DNA of 64,000 nucleotides, taken from the NCBI GenBank assembly GCA_936908745.1, contig CAKZFX010000004.1:47627-111626 (forward strand), given 5' to 3'. The notes beneath the pieces were generated by a model. It made no database searches. It was given only the letters and a program-made list of their open reading frames with translations, and was not told the DNA's origin. Source of the stretch: an uncultured Chitinophagaceae bacterium (lineage in GTDB: Bacteria > Bacteroidota > Bacteroidia > Chitinophagales > Chitinophagaceae). The stretch's first letter is position 1; each line of letters begins with the position of its first letter. Below, piece after piece: positions 1-8,884 of the stretch. The position numbers were made by a program, and so were the translations under genes.

Positions 1-1671
1 AGTAGGCAGGCGATAAAAACTATTCGCCGGTTTCAATGAAAGAGACAACGGCAACGAATCTTTGTCAGGCAGCACATCCAGCCACTTCTCTCCTTTTTTT
101 ACCATATCGGAAATACGGAAACGGGTGGCGCCAAAGAATATCATGGAGTCAAGCCTGAATTTTCCTTGTGCATCCGTTTTTATAAAACCAACCGCCGGCC
201 TGATCATTTTATTCTGTGAAAAAATGACCATCAGCAGGTCTTTATCCGGCAATGGTTTTTTCCGGTCACGTACATTGATCTGTCCTGTAATGGTGATGAA
301 GCCGGCATCTTTATAAGGCATTGGTTTTTTCGCCTGCTGGTTGATCGTGTTCCATTGAAAACGTGTCCAGCCATGTGTCATCAATAATAAATCAAGCCCG
401 GTGCTGGCAGAGTCAACAGGTGTAGAGGCGGCAAAATACCAACCCGGCTGATGGATATAACCTTTCAGGTCGGCGGTCAGCAATATACCCGAATGAATGT
501 TTTCATTTCTCAATGCTTCGCCTGTAAATCCTGCATCGGTTACCGACACAGAAAAGCTTCCTGCTACATCCGGAGGCAGAGATAAGATGAATTTATTTTT
601 TGCTTTTTCTGCAAAGTCCAATGTATCGGCCAGTAGTTCGGCGGTTTGGTTGTAATCATCATTGCTTACAAAACAAAGCCTTTCGGCCAATGGCATATTG
701 TCTTTGTTGAAGATCGTAATATGTAATACACCACTGGATAGTTTTTTAGTATCAATAAAACCCGACACTTTTCGTTTGTTGCCATCCACGTTGAATTTAA
801 ATGTTGGATGATGCTGCATTTGCCCAAGAATATAAGCAGGCTTCATCAGCGAGTCTTTTAGTAAGCTATGCAGTTCAAAGTTTTTGCCTCCTTTGGCATT
901 GTGCAAACGAAGCACCACGCCGGTTGCAGAAGCCACTGGCAGGTCATATTTATTTGCGGCGTCATCGTTTTCCAATACTACATGATAGGTTTCTCCTGCC
1001 ATGGGTTTGATCGTAAAAGAACCCATGCCATTATGATAGCTGGAAAAGGAATCCACCAGTTCGCCTTTCTGATTTTTGACAGCGCCTCCAAGATCTAATG
1101 GATTGCCACCCGGGTCTGTTATTTTGAACGCAACGGTATTATCAATCCCTTGCAGCAAAGTGCCGCTTTCAGGAAAGAAACTAATATTCCTTTTATTAGT
1201 TGGGGTGGCTTCGGTTGTTTTCTTTGCTGTCTTACCCGCTACCTGTATCATTTTCAGGGGTGTCAGTTCTTCGCCATAATTCAGCATGGTGGAAGAATAA
1301 GCACGAAGAAAGTATTTACCGGAAGCCAATGTATCCGGTAATTCTACCTGGCCTGCAGACGTAGCGAATAAAACAGGATAAACAACCGCTTTGACAATAC
1401 GGGAATTATTATCCAGCAATTCAATATGCAGGCTGGTACTAATGGTATCGGGATAAAATTCAGAGTAGAGATATGCTTTGATCCAGACTGTTTCACCGGC
1501 AAAATAAGTTTCACGGTCGGTGTGGAGATAGGTTTTTTCAATGGGTGCTTTAGCCGCCAATGCTTCCATGTCGGCTACGGGTTGCTGTGCCAGCGACGGG
1601 ATTGCGATAACTGAAAGGCAAAAGAGTACGCAGAACCGGCAAGCTGTTGCCACGCTGGAGCAAAGGTTCAT
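1..1671 (-). CDS. Secreted MG2-type (alpha-2-macroglobulin-like) protein, N-terminal part
   Basis: The frame is open for 557 codons from the ATG at 1671 to the window edge with no stop, so the C-terminal part is missing. Residues 1-29 are a signal peptide ending SLAQ. Residues 48-63 (YLHTDRETYFAGETVW) match the macroglobulin MG2-like domain that opens a large Bacteroidota family; near residue 431 the family's GWTRFQW-type motif is followed by a carboxypeptidase-regulatory-like domain. In that family a TonB-plug domain usually comes next, but it would lie outside the window. Role: exported envelope protein, possibly linked to TonB-dependent uptake; substrate unknown. It is divergent from the lipoprotein at 1789. 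Confidence 0.7.
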   Translation of the reverse strand, partial: MNLCSSVATACRFCVLFCLSVIAIPSLAQQPVADMEALAAKAPIEKTYLHTDRETYFAGETVWIKAYLYSEFYPDTISTSLHIELLDNNSRIVKAVVYPVLFATSAGQVELPDTLASGKYFLRAYSSTMLNYGEELTPLKMIQVAGKTAKKTTEATPTNKRNISFFPESGTLLQGIDNTVAFKITDPGGNPLDLGGAVKNQKGELVDSFSSYHNGMGSFTIKPMAGETYHVVLENDDAANKYDLPVASATGVVLRLHNAKGGKNFELHSLLKDSLMKPAYILGQMQHHPTFKFNVDGNKRKVSGFIDTKKLSSGVLHITIFNKDNMPLAERLCFVSNDDYNQTAELLADTLDFAEKAKNKFILSLPPDVAGSFSVSVTDAGFTGEALRNENIHSGILLTADLKGYIHQPGWYFAASTPVDSASTGLDLLLMTHGWTRFQWNTINQQAKKPMPYKDAGFITITGQINVRDRKKPLPDKDLLMVIFSQNKMIRPAVGFIKTDAQGKFRLDSMIFFGATRFRISDMVKKGEKWLDVLPDKDSLPLSLSLKPANSFYRLPT

Positions 1672-1788
1672 AATGGTTTTTGATTTATACCTATAAAGAT
1701 AGTTTAACCCGCCGTTCCGCTGCAGCCGCTTATAAGTTTACTTGTTAAAACTGTATAATAATTCTAATTTGTGTCATTAATTATTTTT

Positions 1789-2202
1789 ATGATACGTGGA
1801 TTGGCTATTGCTGCTTTCTTACTGATTACACTATCCGGTTGCAAAAAGACAATCGAGCAGATACAGGAAGACCTGATCATGAAAGCAATGACAGATGGCC
1901 AATGGAAGATCACCCGGTTTACTGACAATGGAACCGATATCACTTCGAGCTTTTCCACTTACAAGTTTCAATATTATAAAGACAAAACGGTAGATGCCAT
2001 CAATGGCAGTGCCGTAGAAAAAAAAGGCAATTGGGATGGCGACGCCGCCACCATGACCACCTGGGCTAATTTTGATGGTGTTTCCGCACCGCTCAGCCTG
2101 ATCAATGGCAGCTGGAAAATTGATAACAACAGCTGGACATTTGTAGAAGCCACCCAGACCACCGGCAGTGGTACCAGGAAAATGCGGCTCGATAAGTTGT
2201 AA
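1789..2202 (+). CDS. Small lipocalin-like lipoprotein
   Basis: 137 residues from the ATG at 1789; a GTG six codons upstream (1771) is also in frame, but the ATG gives the cleaner signal sequence. A lipobox (LSGC) follows a short hydrophobic helix, so the mature protein is predicted to be lipid-anchored. The rest resembles Bacteroidota lipocalin-like proteins: an opening GQWKITRF strand, a central GNWDGDAATM and a closing strand ending RKMRLDKL. No enzymatic motif is seen. It stands alone between a divergent MG2-type gene and the PKD gene. Function unknown; lipocalin-like fold is inference. Confidence 0.75.
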   Translation: MIRGLAIAAFLLITLSGCKKTIEQIQEDLIMKAMTDGQWKITRFTDNGTDITSSFSTYKFQYYKDKTVDAINGSAVEKKGNWDGDAATMTTWANFDGVSAPLSLINGSWKIDNNSWTFVEATQTTGSGTRKMRLDKL

Positions 2203-2381
2203 GTGACCTCTTTTTTAATCCTTACCCTCCCTGTTTCGTAGTCAACAATAGCCGTTTTGTTGTTTTGCGACAATAAAACCCTATTTAATATGATTATTTT
2301 GCTATTTATTGTTGATTGACGGCTAACAGGAATAGTTTTTGTTCTCTCCGCGGTAATTACCAGTAAATCCAAAATTTTGCG

Positions 2382-5300
2382 TTGAGAAACATTGGCCACC
2401 ATACCCTCCGAAAGATATGTCTTTGCATGTCTTTATTTTTTGCCCTGTTAACTACTGCTGTTTACGGGCAGGTTCCTGTTGCAAATTTCACCTCCAATAT
2501 AACCTCCGGCTGTTCACCTATCGTGGTCAACTTCCAGGACCAGTCAACCGGCAGCCCTACTGCATGGAGCTGGGATTTTGGCAATGGCAACACTTCTTCC
2601 CTGCAAAACCCAACGGCCACTTATTTTAATCCCGGTACTTATACGGTCCGGCTCACCGCCACCAATGCAAGAGGTTCCAATACGCTTACCCGCACCAGCT
2701 ATATTACGGTTCATGAACCGCCAACCGTCAGCTTCACAGGTGATGTCTTGTCGGGTTGTTATCCATTGCGTGTGCAATTTTCTGATATGTCAACACCTGG
2801 CGCCGGCAACACCAATGTGTCATGGAACTGGGATTTTGGCAACGGGCAAACTTCTTCTTTGCAAAATCCACTGGCCATTTATACCGCAACCGGCGTTTAT
2901 TCTGTTACGCTGCGTGTGACGAATGATAAAGGTTGCAGCCGCACATTCAGCCGGGCAAATTATATAACGGTTACCGATGGTGTGAATGTCAGCTTTACAC
3001 ATACACAAGCCACCGTGTGCAGCGCACCGGCCAATATCACATTTACCAATACATCTACCGGGCCGGGAACGCTTAGTTATCTCTGGTTATTTGGTGATGG
3101 CAATACCTCAGCAGCACCCAACCCTACGCATACCTACACCGCCAGCGGAACCTATACACCTGCATTGGTGGTGATGAGCAGCGGCGGTTGCGTGGATACG
3201 CTTTATAGTCCGAATCCTGTTGTCGTTGGCGGCTTCACCACTTCTTTCAACGGACCTGCTGCTGTTTGTATTAATGAAGCAGCCACATTTACCAATACAT
3301 CGGTGCCGGTGCCTGTAAGCTCCATCTGGAATTTTGGTGATGGCAATACGGCAAACACGGTTAATAGCACACATACTTATACCACGGCCGGAACCTATAC
3401 CATCTGGTTGTATAATACGTATTCGAGTTGTATTGATTCCATTTCACAAGTCATTACGGTGAACCCTCGACCCGTAGCTGATTTTACAGCGCCGGTTACT
3501 GTTCGTTGTGAGCAACCATTGACGGTTAATTTCCAGGATATCTCCACCGGCAGCGCTACAGGATGGCAATGGGATTTTGGCGATGGCAATACATCTACTC
3601 AGCAAAACCCATCACATACTTATACAGCCAACGGAAGCTATACGGTTACCCTGATTGCTACCAATGGCTTTGGCTGCACCGATACCGTTACCAAAGTTGA
3701 TTTTATACAAATAAGAAGACCGCAAATCAGCATTCCCGCATTGCCTGCAAGAGGTTGTATTCCTTATACGCTTTCACCTGTTGCTGTTATAAATTCATTG
3801 GATGGCATTATTGCCTATGAATGGGATTTTGGTGATGGCAATACATCCACGCAGCAAAATCCTACCAATACCTATGTGGCACAAGGAACCTATACGGTGC
3901 GGCTGATCGTTACCTCTGCATCGGGTTGTCGTGATACTTTATTATTACCGGGAGCCGTCAGGGTTGGCTCCAAACCATCGGCTGATTTTTCGGCAGCGCC
4001 TATTCCGCAATGTGCTTTTCAGCCTGTTAATTTTACTGATCTTACTACCTCCACGCCGCCGGTGGATGAATGGCTCTGGGATTTTGGCGATGGCGGCAGT
4101 TCCACACAACAAAACCCCACGCATTTATATGCTGTGCCGGGAATGTTTGATGTGATGCTGATCGCTACTAACAATGGTTGCCCTGATACAATTGTAAGAA
4201 CAAACTATGTTGAAATATTACCACCTGTGTCAAGGTTTGCTTTTGCGGCTAATTGTTCAAGACGAACAGAGTTCCAGTTTACAGATCAATCGCTTCAACC
4301 ATTGACATGGGCATGGGATTTTGGTGATGGCAGCCCCATTGATAACAGTCAGAACCCTGTTCATAATTTCCCCGCACTGGGTACGTATAATGTAACGCTG
4401 ACAGTGACTAACGGGGCCTGTTCGCATTCGCTGACGCAGGTTGTATATGTGGTGGACCCCAATCCTGATTTTGCGGCCGATGTAACAACCGCTTGTAAAG
4501 AGGCTACCATCAATTTTACTATTTCCAATCTCAATTTCAGCAATATCGTTGCCTATTATTGGGATTATGGTGATGGCACTACAGCAAACACAGGATCAAC
4601 CGGCATCAACCATACCTATACAACATCAGGCACATACACCGTTATGCTGGTAACCACTGATCTGAATGGTTGTCTCGATACAGCAACAAGAACAAATTAT
4701 ATCCGCATCAACGGACCAACGGCATTATTCACCGCAACAAATGTGGCAGGTTGCACAGGGTTAGTGACCACCTTCAACGATGCATCCACCAACGATGGCG
4801 TAAACCCGATCCGTAGCTGGCAATGGAATTTTGGTGATGGCACTATACAAACATTTACGACACCGCCGTTCACACATGCGTACACAACACCCGGCACCTA
4901 CAATGTTCAACTGATCGTAACGGATGCAGCGGGTTGCCGCGACAGTCTTACATTGCAAAGTTTGGTAACCGCCACTGATCCTGTTCCCGGTTTCAATGCA
5001 TCGAATGTTGAAACCTGCCCGGGTTCAACTATTACATTTAATAATACAACAACGGCTGTCAATTTTACCAGCAGTTGGGATTTTGGCGATGGCGGAATTT
5101 CTACGAATACATCGCCGACATATAGTTATGCCAACACAGGTGTTTACACCGTGCAGCTGGCTATCGAAGACCAGTATGGTTGCCGTGATACATTGACAAG
5201 ACAATTATATATCCGCGTAGACAATCCTGTTGCCGGTTTTACTGTCAGTGATTCTGCAAGTTCATGTACGCCCCTGGAAGTACAGTTTACCAATACTTCC

Positions 5301-6758
5301 ACGTATGCCACTTCGTATGCATGGGATTTTGGTTCGGGTGGAACTTCCACGCTTACCAATCCTGTTCATTTTTATCCCAACCCTGGCACTTACACAGTAC
5401 GGTTGATAGCTACAAGCCCCGGAGGCTGCACTGATACCGCTTACAAAAATATTATTGTGTATGATACCGCAGGCTATGCGTTGAATTATCCTGCTATCGG
5501 CGGTTGTAAACCATTGGCAGCTACTTTCAATGCCGCTGTAGCCGGGCCGGTTAATAATTATATCTGGGATTTTGGCGATGGCACTTCGGTAACAACCACC
5601 ACTGCCAATGTAAATCATACTTACACTACGTTTGGCAATTTTCTGCCCAAGCTGATATTGGAAGATCCTGCCGGTTGTTATATCCCGATTGAAGGCCTGG
5701 ACACTTTGCGTATCATCGGCGCCAATGCAAAGTTTGGATTAGATACCAATTTCTTTTGTGATCGTGGTCTTGTTACTTTTTCTGATTCTACCACTTCCAA
5801 CGATCCTATAATTAATTACAACTGGAATTTTGGCGATGGCGGCACTGCCACTGCACAAAATCCTTCGCATCAATACACGGCTCCCGGTTTGTATAATGTA
5901 TATCTCGCTATTGAAACACAAAGCGGTTGCCGTGATACAGCACGCATTAACCCGGCGGTGAAAATTGTTCAAAGCCCTATTGTCAATATAGGAGGTGACA
6001 CGGAAGTTTGTCTCAACAACCGGTTATTACATTCAGGCGTGTTTGTGATTCCTGATACATCAGTGGTCACATGGTCGTGGATATTCCCGAATGGAAACAG
6101 TTCGTCACAACAAAACCCCATAGCGCAAACGTACACAACAGCGGGTACGTTTACCGTCACAGCGATTGCTATGAACAGCAGCGGTTGTACCGATACCACT
6201 GATCAAACGATTATTGTGCACCCGTTGCCAACCGTCACCATGCCGGGTACGATGACTATACAAAGCGGCTTCCCGACATTGATCCCTGCCACCTACTCGC
6301 CCAATGTGGTTAGTTGGCTTTGGACACCGGCTGCAGGATTGAGTTGCACCACTTGCCCGACACCGGAAGCCGGACCCAAGTTTAATACCGATTACAGGGT
6401 AACGTTTACTGATAATAACGGATGCACCAACCGGCAGATCATACAGGTGATTGTACTTTGTAAAGATGCCAACCTGTTTATACCAAATACCTTTTCTCCT
6501 AACGGTGATGGAAACAATGATATTTTCTATCCAAGAGGAAGAGGATTGTTTAGTGTAAAAACCCTGCGCATTTTTAATCGCTGGGGCGAAGTTGTATTTG
6601 AGAAAAGAAATTTCCAGCCCAATGATGCATCGGCAGGCTGGGACGGAACATTCAGGGGAAAGAAACCACAGCCGGATGTATATGTTTACCAGGCTGAAGT
6701 TTTTTGTGATAACGGTGAAACCATCACGCTTAACGGTAATATCTCTTTAATCCTTTAG
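2382..6758 (+). CDS. Giant PKD-repeat adhesin-like protein with T9SS type B sorting domain
   Basis: 1458 residues. I use the TTG at 2382 because it supplies the Arg/Lys-containing start of a signal peptide (ends VYGQ); the ATG at 2427 would leave a signal without a charged n-region. After cleavage there are about 15 tandem PKD domains of roughly 85-90 residues, each marked by W-DFGDG or a variant (first WDFGNG, last WIFPNG) and most closing with a GC-DT motif. The last 90 or so residues (IPNTFSPNGDGNND, then FNRWGEVVFE and GWDGTFRGK) are the CHU_C/type B sorting domain recognised by the type IX secretion system. Role: exported, surface-attached or released adhesin-like protein, comparable to SprB-type proteins. 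A PorP/SprF gene follows after two bases. Confidence 0.93.
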   Translation: MRNIGHHTLRKICLCMSLFFALLTTAVYGQVPVANFTSNITSGCSPIVVNFQDQSTGSPTAWSWDFGNGNTSSLQNPTATYFNPGTYTVRLTATNARGSNTLTRTSYITVHEPPTVSFTGDVLSGCYPLRVQFSDMSTPGAGNTNVSWNWDFGNGQTSSLQNPLAIYTATGVYSVTLRVTNDKGCSRTFSRANYITVTDGVNVSFTHTQATVCSAPANITFTNTSTGPGTLSYLWLFGDGNTSAAPNPTHTYTASGTYTPALVVMSSGGCVDTLYSPNPVVVGGFTTSFNGPAAVCINEAATFTNTSVPVPVSSIWNFGDGNTANTVNSTHTYTTAGTYTIWLYNTYSSCIDSISQVITVNPRPVADFTAPVTVRCEQPLTVNFQDISTGSATGWQWDFGDGNTSTQQNPSHTYTANGSYTVTLIATNGFGCTDTVTKVDFIQIRRPQISIPALPARGCIPYTLSPVAVINSLDGIIAYEWDFGDGNTSTQQNPTNTYVAQGTYTVRLIVTSASGCRDTLLLPGAVRVGSKPSADFSAAPIPQCAFQPVNFTDLTTSTPPVDEWLWDFGDGGSSTQQNPTHLYAVPGMFDVMLIATNNGCPDTIVRTNYVEILPPVSRFAFAANCSRRTEFQFTDQSLQPLTWAWDFGDGSPIDNSQNPVHNFPALGTYNVTLTVTNGACSHSLTQVVYVVDPNPDFAADVTTACKEATINFTISNLNFSNIVAYYWDYGDGTTANTGSTGINHTYTTSGTYTVMLVTTDLNGCLDTATRTNYIRINGPTALFTATNVAGCTGLVTTFNDASTNDGVNPIRSWQWNFGDGTIQTFTTPPFTHAYTTPGTYNVQLIVTDAAGCRDSLTLQSLVTATDPVPGFNASNVETCPGSTITFNNTTTAVNFTSSWDFGDGGISTNTSPTYSYANTGVYTVQLAIEDQYGCRDTLTRQLYIRVDNPVAGFTVSDSASSCTPLEVQFTNTSTYATSYAWDFGSGGTSTLTNPVHFYPNPGTYTVRLIATSPGGCTDTAYKNIIVYDTAGYALNYPAIGGCKPLAATFNAAVAGPVNNYIWDFGDGTSVTTTTANVNHTYTTFGNFLPKLILEDPAGCYIPIEGLDTLRIIGANAKFGLDTNFFCDRGLVTFSDSTTSNDPIINYNWNFGDGGTATAQNPSHQYTAPGLYNVYLAIETQSGCRDTARINPAVKIVQSPIVNIGGDTEVCLNNRLLHSGVFVIPDTSVVTWSWIFPNGNSSSQQNPIAQTYTTAGTFTVTAIAMNSSGCTDTTDQTIIVHPLPTVTMPGTMTIQSGFPTLIPATYSPNVVSWLWTPAAGLSCTTCPTPEAGPKFNTDYRVTFTDNNGCTNRQIIQVIVLCKDANLFIPNTFSPNGDGNNDIFYPRGRGLFSVKTLRIFNRWGEVVFEKRNFQPNDASAGWDGTFRGKKPQPDVYVYQAEVFCDNGETITLNGNISLIL

Positions 6759-6760
6759 CT

Positions 6761-7774
6761 ATGCAGCCAATGAAATTTTTATACGGAATTATATTGTGTT
6801 TGATGAGTGCGTCTGTGCAGGCACAGGATATTCATTTCTCACAGTTCTTCCAGGCGCCTTTGTTGCGCAATCCATCACTGGCAGGTATCTATACAGGCGA
6901 TATACGTGTGCAGGCGGTTTACCGTGATCAATGGAACAGTGTCACCAATGCGTACCGCACCGGCTCATTGGATGCGGAGTATAAAATGCCGGTGGGCAAA
7001 GCGGATGATTTCTTAACCGTGGGTTTACAAATGTTATATGACCGTGCGGGTTCTATCGGGTGGACATCATCGCATTTATTACCTGCATTGAATTATCATA
7101 AAGCACTCAGTGCCGACCGCAACCGTTATTTATCATTAGGTTTTATGGGTGGCGTGGTGCAACGACGTTTTGACCCTTCCAAGATCACTACCAACACACA
7201 GTATGATGGCGGCGGCATTGGTGAAACCTTTCAACGCTCTTCTTATACTTACCTGGATGGAAGTGTGGGCATGAGTTATAATTCAAGCCTGAATGATGAC
7301 CCGGAGAATAATTTTTTTATCGGCGCTGCTTATCATCATTTCAACCGTCCTAATTATTCTTTTTACCGCAACCCGGATATTGAACTGTATCCCAAACTTG
7401 TTTTTTCCGGTGGTATCAAGTTTGCCGTTTCTGAATATTCGTATGTAACGGTGTTAGCCGATCATTCAACACAAGGTGGTTTTACCGAAACAGTGGCCGG
7501 TGGTATGTATGGTTTAAAACTCGGGCCTGATCCTGACAAACCGGATTATGTTATTCATGGCGGCGCTTTTCTTCGCTGGAACGATGCAATCATTCCTGTT
7601 ATCAAACTGGATTATGCACCGTTTGCGGTATCACTGAGTTATGATGTCAATATTTCCAAGCTAAAGCCTTCGAGTTATGGGCGTGGCGGAATGGAATTAT
7701 CAGTTTCTTATATCGGGTTATTGGACAGGTTGTCGAGATCGAGTATGAATTCGTTTTTGTGTCCGAGGTTTTAA
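6761..7774 (+). CDS. PorP/SprF family T9SS-associated outer-membrane protein
   Basis: 337 residues. A signal peptide ends at SVQAQ, followed by the family's opening motif DIHFSQFFQAPLLRNPSLAG (residues about 23-42) and alternating beta strands typical of a porin-like barrel. PorP and SprF are needed for secretion or surface anchoring of specific type IX cargo, and sprF-like genes commonly follow the gene of their cargo. Here the start lies two bases after the PKD gene stop, so the two are almost certainly co-transcribed and may be translationally coupled. ATG at 6761 chosen; ATG at 6770 is an alternative. A second such pair lies at 20535-25188. Confidence 0.93.
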   Translation: MQPMKFLYGIILCLMSASVQAQDIHFSQFFQAPLLRNPSLAGIYTGDIRVQAVYRDQWNSVTNAYRTGSLDAEYKMPVGKADDFLTVGLQMLYDRAGSIGWTSSHLLPALNYHKALSADRNRYLSLGFMGGVVQRRFDPSKITTNTQYDGGGIGETFQRSSYTYLDGSVGMSYNSSLNDDPENNFFIGAAYHHFNRPNYSFYRNPDIELYPKLVFSGGIKFAVSEYSYVTVLADHSTQGGFTETVAGGMYGLKLGPDPDKPDYVIHGGAFLRWNDAIIPVIKLDYAPFAVSLSYDVNISKLKPSSYGRGGMELSVSYIGLLDRLSRSSMNSFLCPRF

Positions 7775-7778
7775 ATAC

Positions 7779-7850
7779 AGGCCACAGAGAGCCACTGAGA
7801 TTATGAGATACACAGAGAAACCTCAGCGATTCTCTGTTCCTCTGTGGCCT
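7779..7850. repeat. Imperfect CACAGAGA-word repeat bounded by an 11-bp inverted repeat
   Basis: AGGCCACAGAG (7779-7789) is exactly complementary to CTCTGTGGCCT (7840-7850). Between them are degenerate ten-base words (GCCACAGAGA, GCCACTGAGA, then TACACAGAGA). The element fills the gap between the PorP gene and the peroxiredoxin gene. No T-run follows the stem, so a standard intrinsic terminator is not supported. Confidence 0.7.
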
Positions 7851-7922
7851 GAATAAATGATTATCTTTCGCTTTCACCGAACAAAAAACAGTTTTTACAA
7901 GTTATACTTCTAAACAAATTTT

Positions 7923-8393
7923 ATGGCAATTGAAGTTGGACAAAAAGCCCCTGATTTTACGTTGTTTAATACCGAAAAACAACCCGTGACACTTTCTGAG
8001 CAACAAGGCAAGAATGTGTTGCTCCTGTTTTTCCCGTTAGCTTTCACCAGCGTTTGCACCAAAGAGTTGTGTGCGATCCGTGACAATATGAGTTTATATA
8101 ATAATGCCAATGCGGAAGTGTTTGGTATCTCCGTTGACTCTTTGTTTACGCTGGCCAAATTCAAAGAAGAACAGCATTACAATTTCCCCCTGCTGAGCGA
8201 TTTCAATAAAGAAGTGTCCAAAGCCTATGGCTCTTTGTATGAAAAATTCGGGTTTGAGATGCTGGGCGTGTCCAAACGATCGGCTTTCCTGGTGGATAAG
8301 GAAGGGACCGTTCAATATGCCGAAGTGCTTGAAAATGCCGGCGATGTACCGGATTTTGCCGCTATTGAGGCAAAACTGGCTGAATTGGCATAA
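7923..8393 (+). CDS. Peroxiredoxin (AhpC/TSA family)
   Basis: 156 residues, usual length for a cytoplasmic one-domain peroxiredoxin. It reduces hydrogen peroxide and organic peroxides through a peroxidatic cysteine; the motif LAFTSVCTKELCAIRD (about residues 39-54) places that cysteine at FTSVC, with a second cysteine five residues later. The N-terminal APDFTL strand and the late Arg (SKRSAFLVD) fit the thioredoxin-like fold and active site. No signal peptide. It resembles the AhpE/BCP-like branch; the reductant cannot be told from sequence. An intrinsic terminator follows at 8416, so it appears monocistronic. Confidence 0.92.
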   Translation: MAIEVGQKAPDFTLFNTEKQPVTLSEQQGKNVLLLFFPLAFTSVCTKELCAIRDNMSLYNNANAEVFGISVDSLFTLAKFKEEQHYNFPLLSDFNKEVSKAYGSLYEKFGFEMLGVSKRSAFLVDKEGTVQYAEVLENAGDVPDFAAIEAKLAELA

Positions 8394-8415
8394 AAAATAG
8401 TTAAAATACGTGGTA

Positions 8416-8457
8416 ATAATCCTTATAAGTCAATGATTTATAAGGATTATGCTTTTT
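8416..8457 (+). terminator. Intrinsic terminator after the peroxiredoxin gene
   Basis: A perfect 13-bp stem, ATAATCCTTATAA (8416-8428) with TTATAAGGATTAT (8438-8450), nine-base loop, followed by GCTTTTTT. An ATG at 8433 lies in the loop, which argues against that ATG as the start of the next gene. Confidence 0.85.
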
Positions 8458-8498
8458 TATGGCAAATAGGTTGCATAAGTAAGAAAAAGGAACTATTA

Positions 8499-8867
8499 TT
8501 GAAAAATAAAAGTAAATTTGTTTCGTTGAAGCGAATTCTACCCATACTATCCTTTATTCTTTTGACAGCCATCTCTTCACAGGCACAGACCGCAAGGGTT
8601 TCGCCTCCTATTGAGACCGCTGACAAAGTAAAGTTGTATCCCAACCCGGCCACAACGTATATTACGTTTGACCTGCAGGGTATGCAACAGAAAGGTATGT
8701 CTATCCAGATCTACCACATGCTCGGCAAAAGAATGTATGAGGCGCAGAATGTAAGCGAAAAAACAACCGTTAACCTCGGTGATTACAACCGTGGTGTTTA
8801 TATCTATCATCTTAAGGATAACAACGGTAAGCTGATCGAATCAGGCAAATTCCAGGTTTCTAAGTAA
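8499..8867 (+). CDS. Minimal secreted protein with T9SS type A sorting domain
   Basis: 122 residues if translation starts at the TTG at 8499. The only in-frame ATG (8433) sits inside the preceding terminator loop and would put an unlikely segment ahead of the signal peptide. The TTG start gives a Lys-rich n-region and a hydrophobic helix ending SSQAQ. The mature part, about 90 residues, is almost wholly a Por_secre_tail sorting domain: KLYPNPATTYITF, then GVYIYHLKD and a closing GKFQVSK. Such domains normally follow a large passenger; here there is none. It may be a small cargo in its own right or a domain remnant. Convergent with the methyltransferase gene that ends at 8885. Confidence 0.8.
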   Translation: MKNKSKFVSLKRILPILSFILLTAISSQAQTARVSPPIETADKVKLYPNPATTYITFDLQGMQQKGMSIQIYHMLGKRMYEAQNVSEKTTVNLGDYNRGVYIYHLKDNNGKLIESGKFQVSK

Positions 8868-8884
8868 TCTTTCCCGCAACTGTT

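Noticed and set aside
1763..1770. TAATTTG as promoter of the lipoprotein gene
   Set aside because: One base short of TAnnTTTG and no upstream TTG at proper distance.
2243..2314. CAACAATA / TATTGTTG inverted match upstream of the PKD gene
   Set aside because: Only eight bases with a 56-base spacer in AT-rich DNA; consistent with chance.
2544..5972. Many antisense frames of 60-120 codons inside the PKD gene
   Set aside because: They follow from the repetitive, codon-biased PKD sequence and share motifs by reverse-complement only; no start context or conservation expected.
8433..8867. The ATG at 8433 as start of the sorting-domain gene
   Set aside because: It lies in the loop of a strong terminator and adds 22 residues that spoil the signal peptide; the TTG at 8499 is preferred.
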